Of a stretch of DNA of 64,000 nucleotides, positions 1 through 13,133 are shown piece by piece. A model generated the notes under the pieces. That model searched no databases. It saw only the letters and a program-made list of their open reading frames with translations, and was not told the DNA's origin. This stretch comes from Colletes latitarsis (Eukaryota > Arthropoda > Insecta > Hymenoptera > Colletidae). The first letter of the stretch is position 1. Every line of letters begins with the position of its first letter. The stretch covers positions 29,931,501-29,995,500 of the forward strand of contig NW_027488367.1 in the NCBI RefSeq assembly GCF_051014445.1, given 5' to 3'. Both the position numbers and the translations under genes were made by a program.

Positions 1-979
1 TTGGAATCACGTAGTATTGTGGTACCACAGAGAAACAGTCAATTAAACCTGGCCGCGATCAATATTTCAGAGGATAACGCATGCTAGACCTGGGTTAGGT
101 CTGGGACTTGCCCTCATCAGGCTCATAAAATCGCATATTTCGCATTCTTGTTGGCCAGATCCTGGTCTTCTTCTGGTTTGAATCACGTAATATTGTGGTA
201 CCACACTGGAACAGTCGATTAAACCCGGTTTCGATCAATATTTTACAGGATAACCCACGCTAGGTCTGGGTTAGGTCTTGGATGTGCCCTCATCAGGCTC
301 ATACTTTCGCGTTCTTCTCATACGTGTTGAACAGATCCTGAGTTTTTTCTGGTTTTGATCACGTAGTAACGTGGTACCACACTGAAACAGTCGATTAACC
401 CTGGTTTCGATCAATATTTTAGAGGACAACGCATGCTAGATCTGGGTTAGGTCTGGGATTTGCCCTCATCAGTCTCATACTTTCGCATTCTTCACATACT
501 TGTCGAACAGATCCTGGGTTTTTTCTGGTTTGGATCACGTAGTAATGTGGTACTACACATAAAACAGTCGATTAAGCCTGGTCTCGACCAATATTTTAGA
601 GGATAACGCATGTTAGGTCTGGGTTAGGTCTGGGATTTGCCCCCATCAGACTCATACTTTCGCATATTTCACATTCTTGTTGGCCAGATCCTGGTCCTTT
701 TCTGGTTTGGATCACGTAGTAATGTGGACCATACTGAAACGGTCGATTATGCCTGGTCTGGATCAATGTTTTAGAGGATAACGCATGTTTGGTCTAGCTT
801 AGGTCAGGGATTTGCTCTCATCAGAGTCATACTTTCGCATACTTCACATACTTGTTGAACAGATCCTGGTCTTCTTCTGGTTTGAATCACGTAGTATTGT
901 GGTACCACACAGAAACAGTCAATTAAACGTGGCCACGATCAATATTTCAGAGGATAACGCATGCTAGATCTGGGTTACG
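1..979 (+). repeat. Satellite segment upstream of the 16-monomer repeat
   Basis: Five and a half monomers of mixed class begin in mid-array, so the true left end of the satellite lies outside the window. Private variants here (CCCACGC near 254-260, CATACGTGTTG near 320-330, GACAACGC near 425-432, CTTGTCGAAC near 499-508) all recur at 10621-11076, showing that 235-690 and that block are copies 10386 bases apart. Bases 1 to about 300 also match 7571 onward. No gene is present. Confidence 0.8.
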
Positions 980-3795
980 TCTGGGATTTGCCCTCATCAG
1001 GCTCATACAATCGCATATATTGCATTCTTGTTGCCAAGATCCTGGTCTTCTTCTGCTTTGAATCACGTAGTATAGTGGTACCACACAGAAACAGTCAATT
1101 AAACCTGGCCACGATCAATATTTCAGAGGATAACGCATGCTAGATCTGGGTTAGGTCTGAGATTTGCCCTCATCAGGCTCATACAATCGCATATTTTGCA
1201 TTCTTGTTGCCAAGATCCTGTTCTTCTTCTGGTTTGAATCACGTAGTATAGTGGTACCACACAGAAACAGTCAATTAAACCTGGCCACGATCAATATTTT
1301 AGAGGATAACGGATGTTAGGCCTAGGATAGGTCTGGGACTTGCTCTCATCAGGCTCACACTTTCGCATATTTCGCACACTTGTTGGCCAGATCCTGGATG
1401 TTTTCTGGTTTGGATCAGGTAATAATGTGGTACCACACTGGAACCGTCGATGAAACCCGGTTTCGATCTATATTTTATATGATAACGCATGCAAGATCTG
1501 GGTTAGGTCTGGGATTTGCCCTCATTTGGCACAGACTTTCGCATTCTTCACATACTTTATGAGCAGATCCTGGGTTTTTTCTGGTTTGGATCACGTAGTT
1601 ATGTGGTACCACACTGAAACAGTCGACTAAACCTGGTTTCGATCAATATTTCAGAGGATAACGCCTGCTAGGTCCGGGTTAAGTCTGGGATTTGCCCTCA
1701 TCAGACTCATACTTTCGCATTCTTCACATACTTGTTGAACAGATCCAGGGTTTTTTCTGGTTTGGATCAGGTAGTAATGTGGTACCACACTAGAACAGTC
1801 GATTAAGCCCGGTTTCGATCAATATTTTCGAGGATAACGCATGCTAGGTCCGGGTTAGTTCTGGGATTTGCCCTCTTCAGACTCATACTTTCGCATACTT
1901 CGCACACTTGTTGGCCAGATCCTTGTCCTTTTCTGGATTGTATCACGTAGTAATGTGGTACCACACTGAAAGAGTGGATTAAACCTGGTTTCGATCAATA
2001 TTTCAGAGGATAACGCATGCTAGGTCTGGGTTAGGTCTTGGATGTGCCCTCATCAGGCTCATACTTTCGCGTTCTTCTCATACTTGTTGAACAGATCCTG
2101 AGTTTTTTCTGGTTTTGATCACGTAGTAACGTGGTACCACACTGAAACAGTCGATTAACCCTGGTTTCGATCAATATTTTAGAGGATAACGCATGCTAGA
2201 TCTGGGTTAGGTCTGGGATTCGCCCCCATCAGTCTCATACTTTCGCATTCTTCACATACTTGTTGAACAGATCCTGGGCTTTTTCTGGTTTGGATCACGT
2301 AGTAATGTGGTACTACACATAAAACAGTCGATTAAGCCTGGTCTCGACCAATATTTTAGAGGATAACGCATGTTAGGTCTGGGTTAGGTCTGGGATTTGC
2401 ACCCATCAGACTCATACTTTCGCATATTTCACATTCTTGTTGGCCAGATCCTGGTCCTTTTCTGGTTTGGATCACGTAGTAATGTGGACCATACTGAAAC
2501 GGTCGATTATGCCTGGTCTGGATCAATGTTTTAGAGGATAACGCATGTCAGGTCTAGCTTAGGTCAGGGATTTGCTCTAATCAGAGTCATACTTTCGCAT
2601 TCTTCACATACTTGTTGAACAGATCCTGGTCTTCTTCTGGTTTGAATCACGTAGTATTGTGGTACCACACAGAAACAGTCAATTAAACGTGGCCACGATC
2701 AATATTTCAGAGGATAACGCATGCTAGATCTGGGTTAGGTCTGGGATTTGCCCTCATCAGGCTCATACAATCGCATATTTTGCATTCTTGTTGCCAAGAT
2801 CCTGTTCTTCTTCTGGTTTGAATCACGTAGTATTGTGGTACCACACAGAAACAGTCAATTAAACGTGGCCACGATCAATATTTTAGAGGATAACGCATGC
2901 TAGGTCTGGGTTAGGTCTGGGATTTGCCCTCATCAGACTCATACTTTCGCATTCTTCACATAGTTGTTGAACAGATCCCGAGTTTTTTCTGGTTTGGATC
3001 AACTAGTAATGTGGTACCACACTGAAACAGTCGGTTAAGTCTGGTTTCGATCAATATTTTAGAGGATAACGCATGTTAGGTCTAGGTTAGGTCAGGGATT
3101 TGCTCTCATCAGGCTCATACTCTCGCATATTTCGCATACTTGTTGGCCAGATCCTGGTCCTTTTCTGGTTTGGATCACGTAGTAATGTGGTCCCACACTG
3201 AAACAGTCGATTAAACCTGGTTTCGATCAATATCTTAGAAGATGACGCATGCTAGGTCCTGGTTAGGTTTGAGATTTGCCCTCATCAGGCTCATACAATC
3301 GCATATTTTGCATTCTTGTTGCCAAGATCCTGTTCTTCTTCTGGTTTGAATCACGTAGTATTGTGGTACCACACAGAAACAGTCAATTAAACCTGGCCAC
3401 GATCAATATTTTAGAGGATAACGGATGTTAGGCCTAGGATAGGTCTGGGACTTGCTCTCATCAGGCTCACACTTTCGCATATTTCGCACACTTGTTGGCC
3501 AGATCCTGGATGTTTTCTGAATTGGATCAGGTAGTAATGTGGTACCACACTGGAACCGTCGATGAAACCCGGTTTCGATCTATATTTTATATGATAACGC
3601 ATGCAAGATCTGGGTTAGGTCTGGGATTTGCCCTCATTTGGCACAGACTTTCGCATTCTTCACATACTTTATGAGCAGATCCTGGGTTTTTTCTGGTTTG
3701 GATCACGTAGTTATGTGGTACCACACTGAAACAGTCGACTAAACCTGGTTTCGATCAATATTTTAGAGGATAACGCCTGCTAGGTCCGGGTTAAG
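980..3795 (+). repeat. Higher-order repeat, 16-monomer unit, copy 1 (2816 bp)
   Basis: This block and the next are the same sequence displaced by exactly 2816 bases, which is 16 x 176. Matching landmarks include the rare GGATGTTAGGCCTAGGATAG form at 1312 and 4128, and its variant partner at 3424 and 6240. The left boundary is set where 961-979 stops matching 3777-3795. The unit contains both classes of monomer and two copies of the GGCCTAGG-bearing monomer. No gene is present. Confidence 0.88.
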
Positions 3796-6611
3796 TCTGG
3801 GATTTGCCCTCATCAGGCTCATACAATCGCATATATTGCATTCTTGTTGCCAAGATCCTGGTCTTCTTCTGCTTTGAATCACGTAGTATAGTGGTACCAC
3901 ACAGAAACAGTCAATTAAACCTGGCCACGATCAATATTTCAGAGGATAACGCATGCTAGATCTGGGTTAGGTCTGAGATTTGCCCTCATCAGGCTCATAC
4001 AATCGCATATTTTGCATTCTTGTTGCCAAGATCCTGTTCTTCTTCTGGTTTGAATCACGTAGTATAGTGGTACCACACAGAAACAGTCAATTAAACCTGG
4101 CCACGATCAATATTTTAGAGGATAACGGATGTTAGGCCTAGGATAGGTCTGGGACTTGCTCTCATCAGGCTCACACTTTCGCATATTTCGCACACTTGTT
4201 GGCCAGATCCTGGATGTTTTCTGGTTTGGATCAGGTAATAATGTGGTACCACACTGGAACCGTCGATGAAACCCGGTTTCGATCTATATTTTATATGATA
4301 ACGCATGCAAGATCTGGGTTAGGTCTGGGATTTGCCCTCATTTGGCACAGACTTTCGCATTCTTCACATACTTTATGAGCAGATCCTGGGTTTTTTCTGG
4401 TTTGGATCACGTAGTTATGTGGTACCACACTGAAACAGTCGACTAAACCTGGTTTCGATCAATATTTCAGAGGATAACGCCTGCTAGGTCCGGGTTAAGT
4501 CTGGGATTTGCCCTCATCAGACTCATACTTTCGCATTCTTCACATACTTGTTGAACAGATCCAGGGTTTTTTCTGGTTTGGATCAGGTAGTAATGTGGTA
4601 CCACACTAGAACAGTCGATTAAGCCCGGTTTCGATCAATATTTTCGAGGATAACGCATGCTAGGTCCGGGTTAGTTCTGGGATTTGCCCTCTTCAGACTC
4701 ATACTTTCGCATACTTCGCACACTTGTTGGCCAGATCCTTGTCCTTTTCTGGATTGTATCACGTAGTAATGTGGTACCACACTGAAAGAGTGGATTAAAC
4801 CTGGTTTCGATCAATATTTCAGAGGATAACGCATGCTAGGTCTGGGTTAGGTCTTGGATGTGCCCTCATCAGGCTCATACTTTCGCGTTCTTCTCATACT
4901 TGTTGAACAGATCCTGAGTTTTTTCTGGTTTTGATCACGTAGTAACGTGGTACCACACTGAAACAGTCGATTAACCCTGGTTTCGATCAATATTTTAGAG
5001 GATAACGCATGCTAGATCTGGGTTAGGTCTGGGATTCGCCCCCATCAGTCTCATACTTTCGCATTCTTCACATACTTGTTGAACAGATCCTGGGCTTTTT
5101 CTGGTTTGGATCACGTAGTAATGTGGTACTACACATAAAACAGTCGATTAAGCCTGGTCTCGACCAATATTTTAGAGGATAACGCATGTTAGGTCTGGGT
5201 TAGGTCTGGGATTTGCACCCATCAGACTCATACTTTCGCATATTTCACATTCTTGTTGGCCAGATCCTGGTCCTTTTCTGGTTTGGATCACGTAGTAATG
5301 TGGACCATACTGAAACGGTCGATTATGCCTGGTCTGGATCAATGTTTTAGAGGATAACGCATGTCAGGTCTAGCTTAGGTCAGGGATTTGCTCTAATCAG
5401 AGTCATACTTTCGCATTCTTCACATACTTGTTGAACAGATCCTGGTCTTCTTCTGGTTTGAATCACGTAGTATTGTGGTACCACACAGAAACAGTCAATT
5501 AAACGTGGCCACGATCAATATTTCAGAGGATAACGCATGCTAGATCTGGGTTAGGTCTGGGATTTGCCCTCATCAGGCTCATACAATCGCATATTTTGCA
5601 TTCTTGTTGCCAAGATCCTGTTCTTCTTCTGGTTTGAATCACGTAGTATTGTGGTACCACACAGAAACAGTCAATTAAACGTGGCCACGATCAATATTTT
5701 AGAGGATAACGCATGCTAGGTCTGGGTTAGGTCTGGGATTTGCCCTCATCAGACTCATACTTTCGCATTCTTCACATAGTTGTTGAACAGATCCCGAGTT
5801 TTTTCTGGTTTGGATCAACTAGTAATGTGGTACCACACTGAAACAGTCGGTTAAGTCTGGTTTCGATCAATATTTTAGAGGATAACGCATGTTAGGTCTA
5901 GGTTAGGTCAGGGATTTGCTCTCATCAGGCTCATACTCTCGCATATTTCGCATACTTGTTGGCCAGATCCTGGTCCTTTTCTGGTTTGGATCACGTAGTA
6001 ATGTGGTCCCACACTGAAACAGTCGATTAAACCTGGTTTCGATCAATATCTTAGAAGATGACGCATGCTAGGTCCTGGTTAGGTTTGAGATTTGCCCTCA
6101 TCAGGCTCATACAATCGCATATTTTGCATTCTTGTTGCCAAGATCCTGTTCTTCTTCTGGTTTGAATCACGTAGTATTGTGGTACCACACAGAAACAGTC
6201 AATTAAACCTGGCCACGATCAATATTTTAGAGGATAACGGATGTTAGGCCTAGGATAGGTCTGGGACTTGCTCTCATCAGGCTCACACTTTCGCATATTT
6301 CGCACACTTGTTGGCCAGATCCTGGATGTTTTCTGAATTGGATCAGGTAGTAATGTGGTACCACACTGGAACCGTCGATGAAACCCGGTTTCGATCTATA
6401 TTTTATATGATAACGCATGCAAGATCTGGGTTAGGTCTGGGATTTGCCCTCATTTGGCACAGACTTTCGCATTCTTCACATACTTTATGAGCAGATCCTG
6501 GGTTTTTTCTGGTTTGGATCACGTAGTTATGTGGTACCACACTGAAACAGTCGACTAAACCTGGTTTCGATCAATATTTTAGAGGATAACGCCTGCTAGG
6601 TCCGGGTTAGG
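3796..6611 (+). repeat. Higher-order repeat, 16-monomer unit, copy 2 (2816 bp)
   Basis: This is the tandem partner of the preceding block and nearly identical to it wherever I compared them. The junction between the copies lies in the 22-base stretch 3795-3816 (monomer positions about 91-112): to its left the sequence follows the CTAGGTCCGGGTTAAG type of monomer, and to its right the CATACAATCGC type. The match to copy 1 ends near 6612, where GTCCGGG replaces GTCTGGG and CAGACTC replaces CAGGCTC. Confidence 0.85.
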
Positions 6612-9600
6612 TCCGGGATTTGCCCTCATCAGACTCATACTTTCGCATTCTTCACATAATTCTTGAACAGATCCTGGGTTTTTTCTGGTTTGGATCACGT
6701 AGTAACGTGGTACCACACTGAAACAGTCGGTTAAGCCTGGTTTCGATCAATATTTTAGAGGATAACGCATGCTAGGTCTGGGTATAGGTCTGGGATTTGC
6801 CCTCATCAGACTCATTCTTTCGCATATTTCACATTCTTGTTGGCCTGATCCTGGTCTTCTTCTGGTTTGAATCACGTAGTATTGTGGTACCACACAGAAA
6901 CAGTCAATTAAACGTGGCCACGATCAATATTTTAGAGGATAACGCATGCTAGGTCTGGGTTAGGTCTGGGATTTGCCCTCATCAGACTCATACTTTCGCA
7001 TTCTTCACATAGTTGTTGAACAGATCCCGAGTTTTTTCTGGTTTGGATCAAGTAGTAATGTAGTACCACACTGAAACAGTCGGTTAAGCCTGGTTTCGAT
7101 CAATATTTTAGAGGATAACCCATGCTAGGTCTGGGTATAGGTCTGGGATTTGCCCTCATCAGACTCACACTTTCGCATACTTCGCACACTTGTTGGCCAG
7201 ATCCTGGTCCTTTTCTGGATTGTATCACGTAGTAATGTGGTACCACACTGAAAGAGTGGATTAAACCTGGTTTCGATCAATATTTAAGAGAATAACGCAT
7301 GTTAGGTCTAGGTTAGGTCTGGGATTTGCTCTCATCAGGCTCACACTTTCGCATTCTTCACATACTTCTTGACCAGATCCTGAGTTTTTTCTGGTTCGGA
7401 TCACGTAGTAATGTGGTACCACACTGAAACGGTCGATTAAGCCTGGTCTGGATCAATGTTTTAGAGGATAACGCATGTTAGGTCTAGGTTAGGTCTGGGA
7501 TTTGCCCTCATCAGGCTCATACAATCGTATATTTCACATTCTTGTTGGCCAGATCCTGGTCTTCTTCTCGTTGGAATCACGTAGTATTGTGGTACCACAG
7601 AGAAACAGTCAATTAAACCTGGCCGCGATCAATATTTCAGAGGATAACGCATGCTAGACCTGGGTTAGGTCTGGGACTTGCCCTCATCAGGCTCATAAAA
7701 TCGCATATTTCGCATTCTTGTTGGCCAGATCCTGGTCTTCTTCTGGTTTGAATCACGTAATATTGTGGTACCACACTGGAACAGTCGATTAAACCCGGTT
7801 TCGATCAATATTTTACAGGATAACCCACGCTAGGTCTGGGTTAGGTCTTGGATGTGCCCTCATCAGGCTCATACTTTCGCGTTCTTCTCATACTTGTTGA
7901 ACAGATCCTGAGTTTTTTCTGGTTTTGATCACGTAGTAACGTGGTACCACACTGAAACAGTCGATTAACCCTGGTTTCGATCAATATTTTAGAGGATAAC
8001 GCATGCTAGATCTGGGTTAGGTCTGGGATTCGCCCTCATCAGTCTCATACTTTCGCATTCTTCACATACTTGTTGAACAGATCCTGGGCTTTTTCTGGTT
8101 TGGATCACGTAGTAATGTGGTACTACACATAAAACAGTCGATTAAGCCTGGTTTCGACCAATATTTTAGAGGATAACGCATGCTAGGTCTGGGTTAGGTC
8201 TGGGAATTGCCCTCATCAGACTCATACTTTCGCATTCTTCACATAGTTGTTGAACAGATCCCGAGTTTTTTCTGGTTTGGATCAACTAGTAATGTGGTAC
8301 CACACTGAAACAGTCAATTAAACCTGGCCACGATCAATATTTCAGAGGATAACGCATGCTAGATCTGGGTTAGGTCTGAGATTTGCCCTCATCAGGCTCA
8401 TACAATCGCATATTTTGCATTCTTGTTGCCAAGATCCTGTTCTTCTTCTGGTTTGAATCATGTAGTATAGTGGTACCACAGAGAAACAGTCAATTAAACC
8501 TGGCCACGATCAATATTTTAGAGGATAACGGATGTTAGGCCTAGGATAGGTCTGGGACTTGCTCTCATCAGGCTCACACTTTCGCATATTTCGCACACTT
8601 GTTGGCCAGATCCTGGATGTTTTCTGGTTTGGATCAGGTAGTAATGTGGTACCACACTGGAACCGTCGATGAAACCCGGTTTCGATCTATATTTTATATG
8701 ATAACGCATGCAAGATCTGGATTAGGTCTGGGATTTGCCCTCATTTGGCACAGACTTTCGCATTCTTCACATACTTTATGAGCAGATCCTGGGTTTTTTC
8801 TGGTTTGGATCACGTAGTTATGTGGTACCACACTGAAACAGTCGACTAAACCTGGTTTCGATCAATATTTTAGAGGATAACGCCTGCTAGGTCCGGGTTA
8901 AGTCTGGGATTTGCCCTCATCAGACTCATACTTTCGCATTCTTCACATACTTGTTGAACAGATCCAGGGTTTTTTCTGGTTTGGATCAGGTAGTAATGTG
9001 GTACCACACTAGAACAGTCGATTAAGCCCGGTTTCGATCAATATTTTAGAGGATAACCCATGCTAGGTCTGGGTTAGGTCTTGGATTTGCCCTCATCAGT
9101 CTCATACTTTCGCATTCTTCACATACTTGTTGAACAGATCCTGGGTTTTTTCTGGTTTGGATCACGTAGTATTGTGGTACCACACAGAAACAGTCAATTA
9201 AACCTGGCCACGATCAATATTTTCGAGGATAACGCATGCTAGGTCCGGGTTAGTTCTGGGATTTGCCCTCTTCAGACTCATACTTTCGCATTCTTCACAT
9301 AATTCTTGAACAGATCCTGGGTTTTTTCTGGTTTGGATCACGTAGTTTTGTGGTACCACACAGAAGCAGCCAATAAAACCTGGCCACGATCAAAATTTTA
9401 GAGGATAACGCATGCTAGGTCTGGGTATAGGTCTGGGATTTGCCCTCATCAGACTCACACTTTCGCATACTTCGCACACTTGTTGGCCAGATCCTGGTCC
9501 TTTCCTGGATTGTATCACGTAGTAATGTGGTACCACACTGAAAGAGTGGATTAAACCTGGTTTCGATCAATATTTCAGAGGATAACGCATGCTAGGTCTG

Positions 9601-11727
9601 GGTTAGGTCTTGGATGTGTCCTCATCAGGCTCATACTTTCGCGTTCTTCTCATACTTGTTGAACAGATCCTGAGTTTTTTCTGGTTTTGATCACGTAGTA
9701 ACGTGGTACCACACTGAAACAGTCGATTAACCCTGGTTTCGATCAATATTTTAGAGGATAACGCATGCTAGATCTGGGTTAGGTCTGGGATTCGCCCTCA
9801 TCAGTCTCATACTTTCGCATTCTTCACATACTTGTTGGCCAGATCCTGGTCTTCTGGTTTGAATCACGTAATATTGTGGTACCACACTGAAACAGTCGGT
9901 TAAGCCTGGTTTCGATCAATATTTTAGAGGATAACGCATGCTAGGTCTGGGTATAGGTCTGGGATTTGCCCTCATCAGACTCACACTTTCGCATACTTCG
10001 CACACTTGTTGGCCAGATCCTGGTCCTTTTCTGGATTGTATCACGTAGTAATGTGGTACCACACTGAAAGAGTGGATTATACCTGGTTTCGATCAATATT
10101 TAAGAGAATAACGCATGTTAGGTCTAGGTTAGGTCTGGGATTTGCTCTCATCAGGCTCACACTTTCGCATTCTTCACATACTTCTTGACCAGATCCTGAG
10201 TTTTTTCTGGTTCGGATCACGTAGTAATGTGGTACCACACTGAAACGGTCGATTAAGCCCGGTTTCGATCAATATTTTAGAGGATAACCCATGCTAGGTC
10301 TGGGTTAGGTCTTGGATTTGCCCTCATCAGTCTCATACTTTCGCATTCTTCACATACTTGTTGAACAGATCCTGGGTTTTTTCTGGTTTGGATCACGTAG
10401 TATTGTGGTACCACACAGAAACAGTCAATTAAACCTGGCCACGATCAATATTTTCGAGGATAACGCATGCTAGGTCCGGGTTAGTTCTGGGATTTGCCCT
10501 CTTCAGACTCATACTTTCGCATTCTTCACATACTTCTTGACCAGATCCTGAGTTTTTTCTGGTTCGGATCACGTAGTAATGTGGTACCACACTGAAACGG
10601 TCGATTAAGCCTGGTCTGGATCAATATTTTACAGGATAACCCACGCTAGGTCTGGGTTAGGTCTTGGATGTGCCCTCATCAGGCTCATACTTTCGCGTTC
10701 TTCTCATACGTGTTGAACAGATCCTGAGTTTTTTCTGGTTTTGATCACGTAGTAACGTGGTACCACACTGAAACAGTCGATTAACCCTGGTTTCGATCAA
10801 TATTTTAGAGGACAACGCATGCTAGATCTGGGTTAGGTCTGGGATTTGCCCTCATCAGTCTCATACTTTCGCATTCTTCACATACTTGTCGAACAGATCC
10901 TGGGTTTTTTCTGGTTTGGATCACGTAGTAATGTGGTACTACACATAAAACAGTCGATTAAGCCTGGTCTCGACCAATATTTTAGAGGATAACGCATGTT
11001 AGGTCTGGGTTAGGTCTGGGATTTGCCCCCATCAGACTCATACTTTCGCATATTTCACATTCTTGTTGGCCAGATCCTGGTCTTCTTCTGGTTTGAATCA
11101 CGTAGTATTGTGGTACCACACAGAAACAGTCACTTAAACCTGGCCGCGATCAATATTTCAGAGGATAACGCATGCTAGACCTGTGTTAGGTCTGGGACTT
11201 GCCCTCATCAGGCTCATAAAATCGCATATTTCGCATTCTTGTTGGCCAGATCCTGGTCTTCTTCTGGTTTGAATCACGTAATATTGTGGTACCACACTGG
11301 AACAGTCGATTAAAGCCGGTTTCGATCAATATTTTACAGGATAACCCATGCTAGGTCTGGGTTAGGTCTTGGATGTGCCCTCATCAGGCTCATACTTTCG
11401 CATTCTTCTCATACTTGTTGAACAGATCCTGAGTTTTTTCTGGTTTTGATCACGTAGTAACGTGGTACCACACTGAAACAGTCGATTAACCCTGGTTTCG
11501 ATCAATATTTTAGAGGATAACGCATGCTAGATCTGGGTTAGGTCTGGGATTCGCCCTCATCAGTCTCATACTTTCGCATTCTTCACATACATGTTGAACA
11601 GATCCTGGGCTTTTTCTGGTTTGGATCACGTAGTAATGTGGTACTACACATAAAACAGTCGATTAAGCCTGGTCTCGACCAATATTTTAGAGGATAACGC
11701 ATGTTAGGTCTGGGTTAGGTCTGGGAT
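6612..11727 (+). repeat. Mosaic satellite segment with scattered block duplications
   Basis: About 29 monomers in varied order. Blocks shared over long distances include 7571 onward with 1 onward (offset 7570), 9021 onward with 10252 onward (offset 1231, seven monomers less one base) and 10621-11076 with 235-690. A GGCCTAGG-type monomer near 8532 connects this segment to the 16-monomer unit. A CAGAAGCAGCC variant at 9361, which becomes a regular member of the right-hand domain, also appears once here. I see no gene or foreign sequence. Confidence 0.8.
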
Positions 11728-12430
11728 TTGCACCCATCAGACTCATACTTTCGCATATTTCACATTCTTGTTGGCCAGATCCTGGTCCTTTTCTGGTTTG
11801 GATCACGTAGTAATGTGGACCATACTGAAACGGTCGATTATGCCTGGTCTGGATCAATGTTTTAGAGGATAACGCATGTTAGGTCTAGCTTAGGTCAGGG
11901 ATTTGCTCTAATCAGAGTCATACTTTCGCATTCTTCACATACTTGTTGAACAGATCCTGGTCTTCTTCTGGTTTGAATCACGTAGTATTGTGGTACCACA
12001 CAGAAACAGTCAATTAAACGTGGCCACGATCAATATTTCAGAGGATAACGCATGCTAGATCTGGGTTAGGTCTGGGATTTGCCCTCATCAGGGTCATACA
12101 ATCGCATATTTTGCATTCTTGTTGCCAAGATCCTGGTCTTCTTCTGGTTTGAATCACGTAGTATTGCGGTACCACACAGAAACAGTCAATTAAACGTGGC
12201 CACGATCAATGTTTTAGAGGATAACGCATGCTAGGTCTGCGTTAGGTCTGGGATTTGCCCTCATCAGACTCATACTTTCGCATTCTTCACATAGTTGTTG
12301 AACAGATCCCGAGTTTTTTCTGGTTTGGATCAACTAGTAATGTGGTACCACACTGAAACAGTCGGTTAAGTCTGGTTTCGATCAATATTTTAGAGGATAA
12401 CGCATGTTAGGTCTAGGTTAGGTCAGGGAT
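11728..12430 (+). repeat. 4-monomer tandem duplication, copy 1 (703 bp)
   Basis: This block recurs immediately downstream at an offset of 703 bases, one short of 4 x 176. The missing length reflects monomers of the GTGGACCATAC type, in which the KpnI palindrome is damaged. A rare ATTGCGGTACC variant at about 12166 is shared with the partner at about 12869, which supports a recent duplication. Confidence 0.85.
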
Positions 12431-13133
12431 TTGCACCCATGAGACTCATACTTTCGCATATTTCACATTCTTGTTGGCCAGATCCTGGTCCTTTTCTGGT
12501 TTGGATCACGTAGTAATGTGGACCATACTGAAACGGTCGATTATGCCTGGTCTGGATCAATGTTTTAGAGGATAACGCATGTTAGGTCTAGCTTAGGTCA
12601 GGGATTTGCTCTAATCAGAGTCATACTTTCGCATTCTTCACATACTTGTTGAACAGATCCTGGTCTTCTTCTGGTTTGAATCACGTAGTATTGTGGTACC
12701 ACACAGAAACAGTCAATTAAACGTGGCCACGATCAATATTTCAGAGGATAACGCATGCTAGATCTGGGTTAGGTCTGGGATTTGCCCTCATCAGGGTCAT
12801 ACAATCGCATATTTTGCATTCTTGTTGCCAAGATCCTGGTCTTCTTCTGGTTTGAATCACGTAGTATTGCGGTACCACACAGAAACAGTCAATTAAACGT
12901 GGCCACGATCAATGTTTTAGAGGATAACGCATGCTAGGTCTGCGTTAGGTCTGGGATTTGCCCTCATCAGACTCATACTTTCGCATTCTTCACATAGTTG
13001 TTGAACAGATCCCGAGTTTTTTCTGGTTTGGATCAACTAGTAATGTGGTACCACACTGAAACAGTCGGTTAAGTCTGGTTTCGATCAATATTTTAGAGGA
13101 TAACGCATGTTAGGTCTAGGTTAGGTCAGGGAT
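12431..13133 (+). repeat. 4-monomer tandem duplication, copy 2 (703 bp)
   Basis: This is the partner of 11728-12430. The exchange point is confined to the nine bases 12426-12434 (GGGATTTGC): to the left the sequence carries the GGTCA form, and to the right the GCACCC form. The only clear difference I saw near the junction is CCATGAGAC here against CCATCAGAC in copy 1. Confidence 0.85.

Noticed and set aside
1465..1485. Possible CENP-B box around the CCCGGTTTCGAT variant
   Set aside because: On the reverse strand the best alignment is TTGATCGAAACCGGG. It keeps CGGG and the central A but fails in the required TTCG core, so the box is not met.
1299..1490. Recurrent minus-strand open frames of 63-71 codons, here and at about 40 other places
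   Set aside because: They recur because the satellite recurs. Each spans only slightly more than one monomer, the frame is lost at the next copy since 176 is not a multiple of three, there is no ribosome-binding or domain signal, and substitutions ignore codon position.
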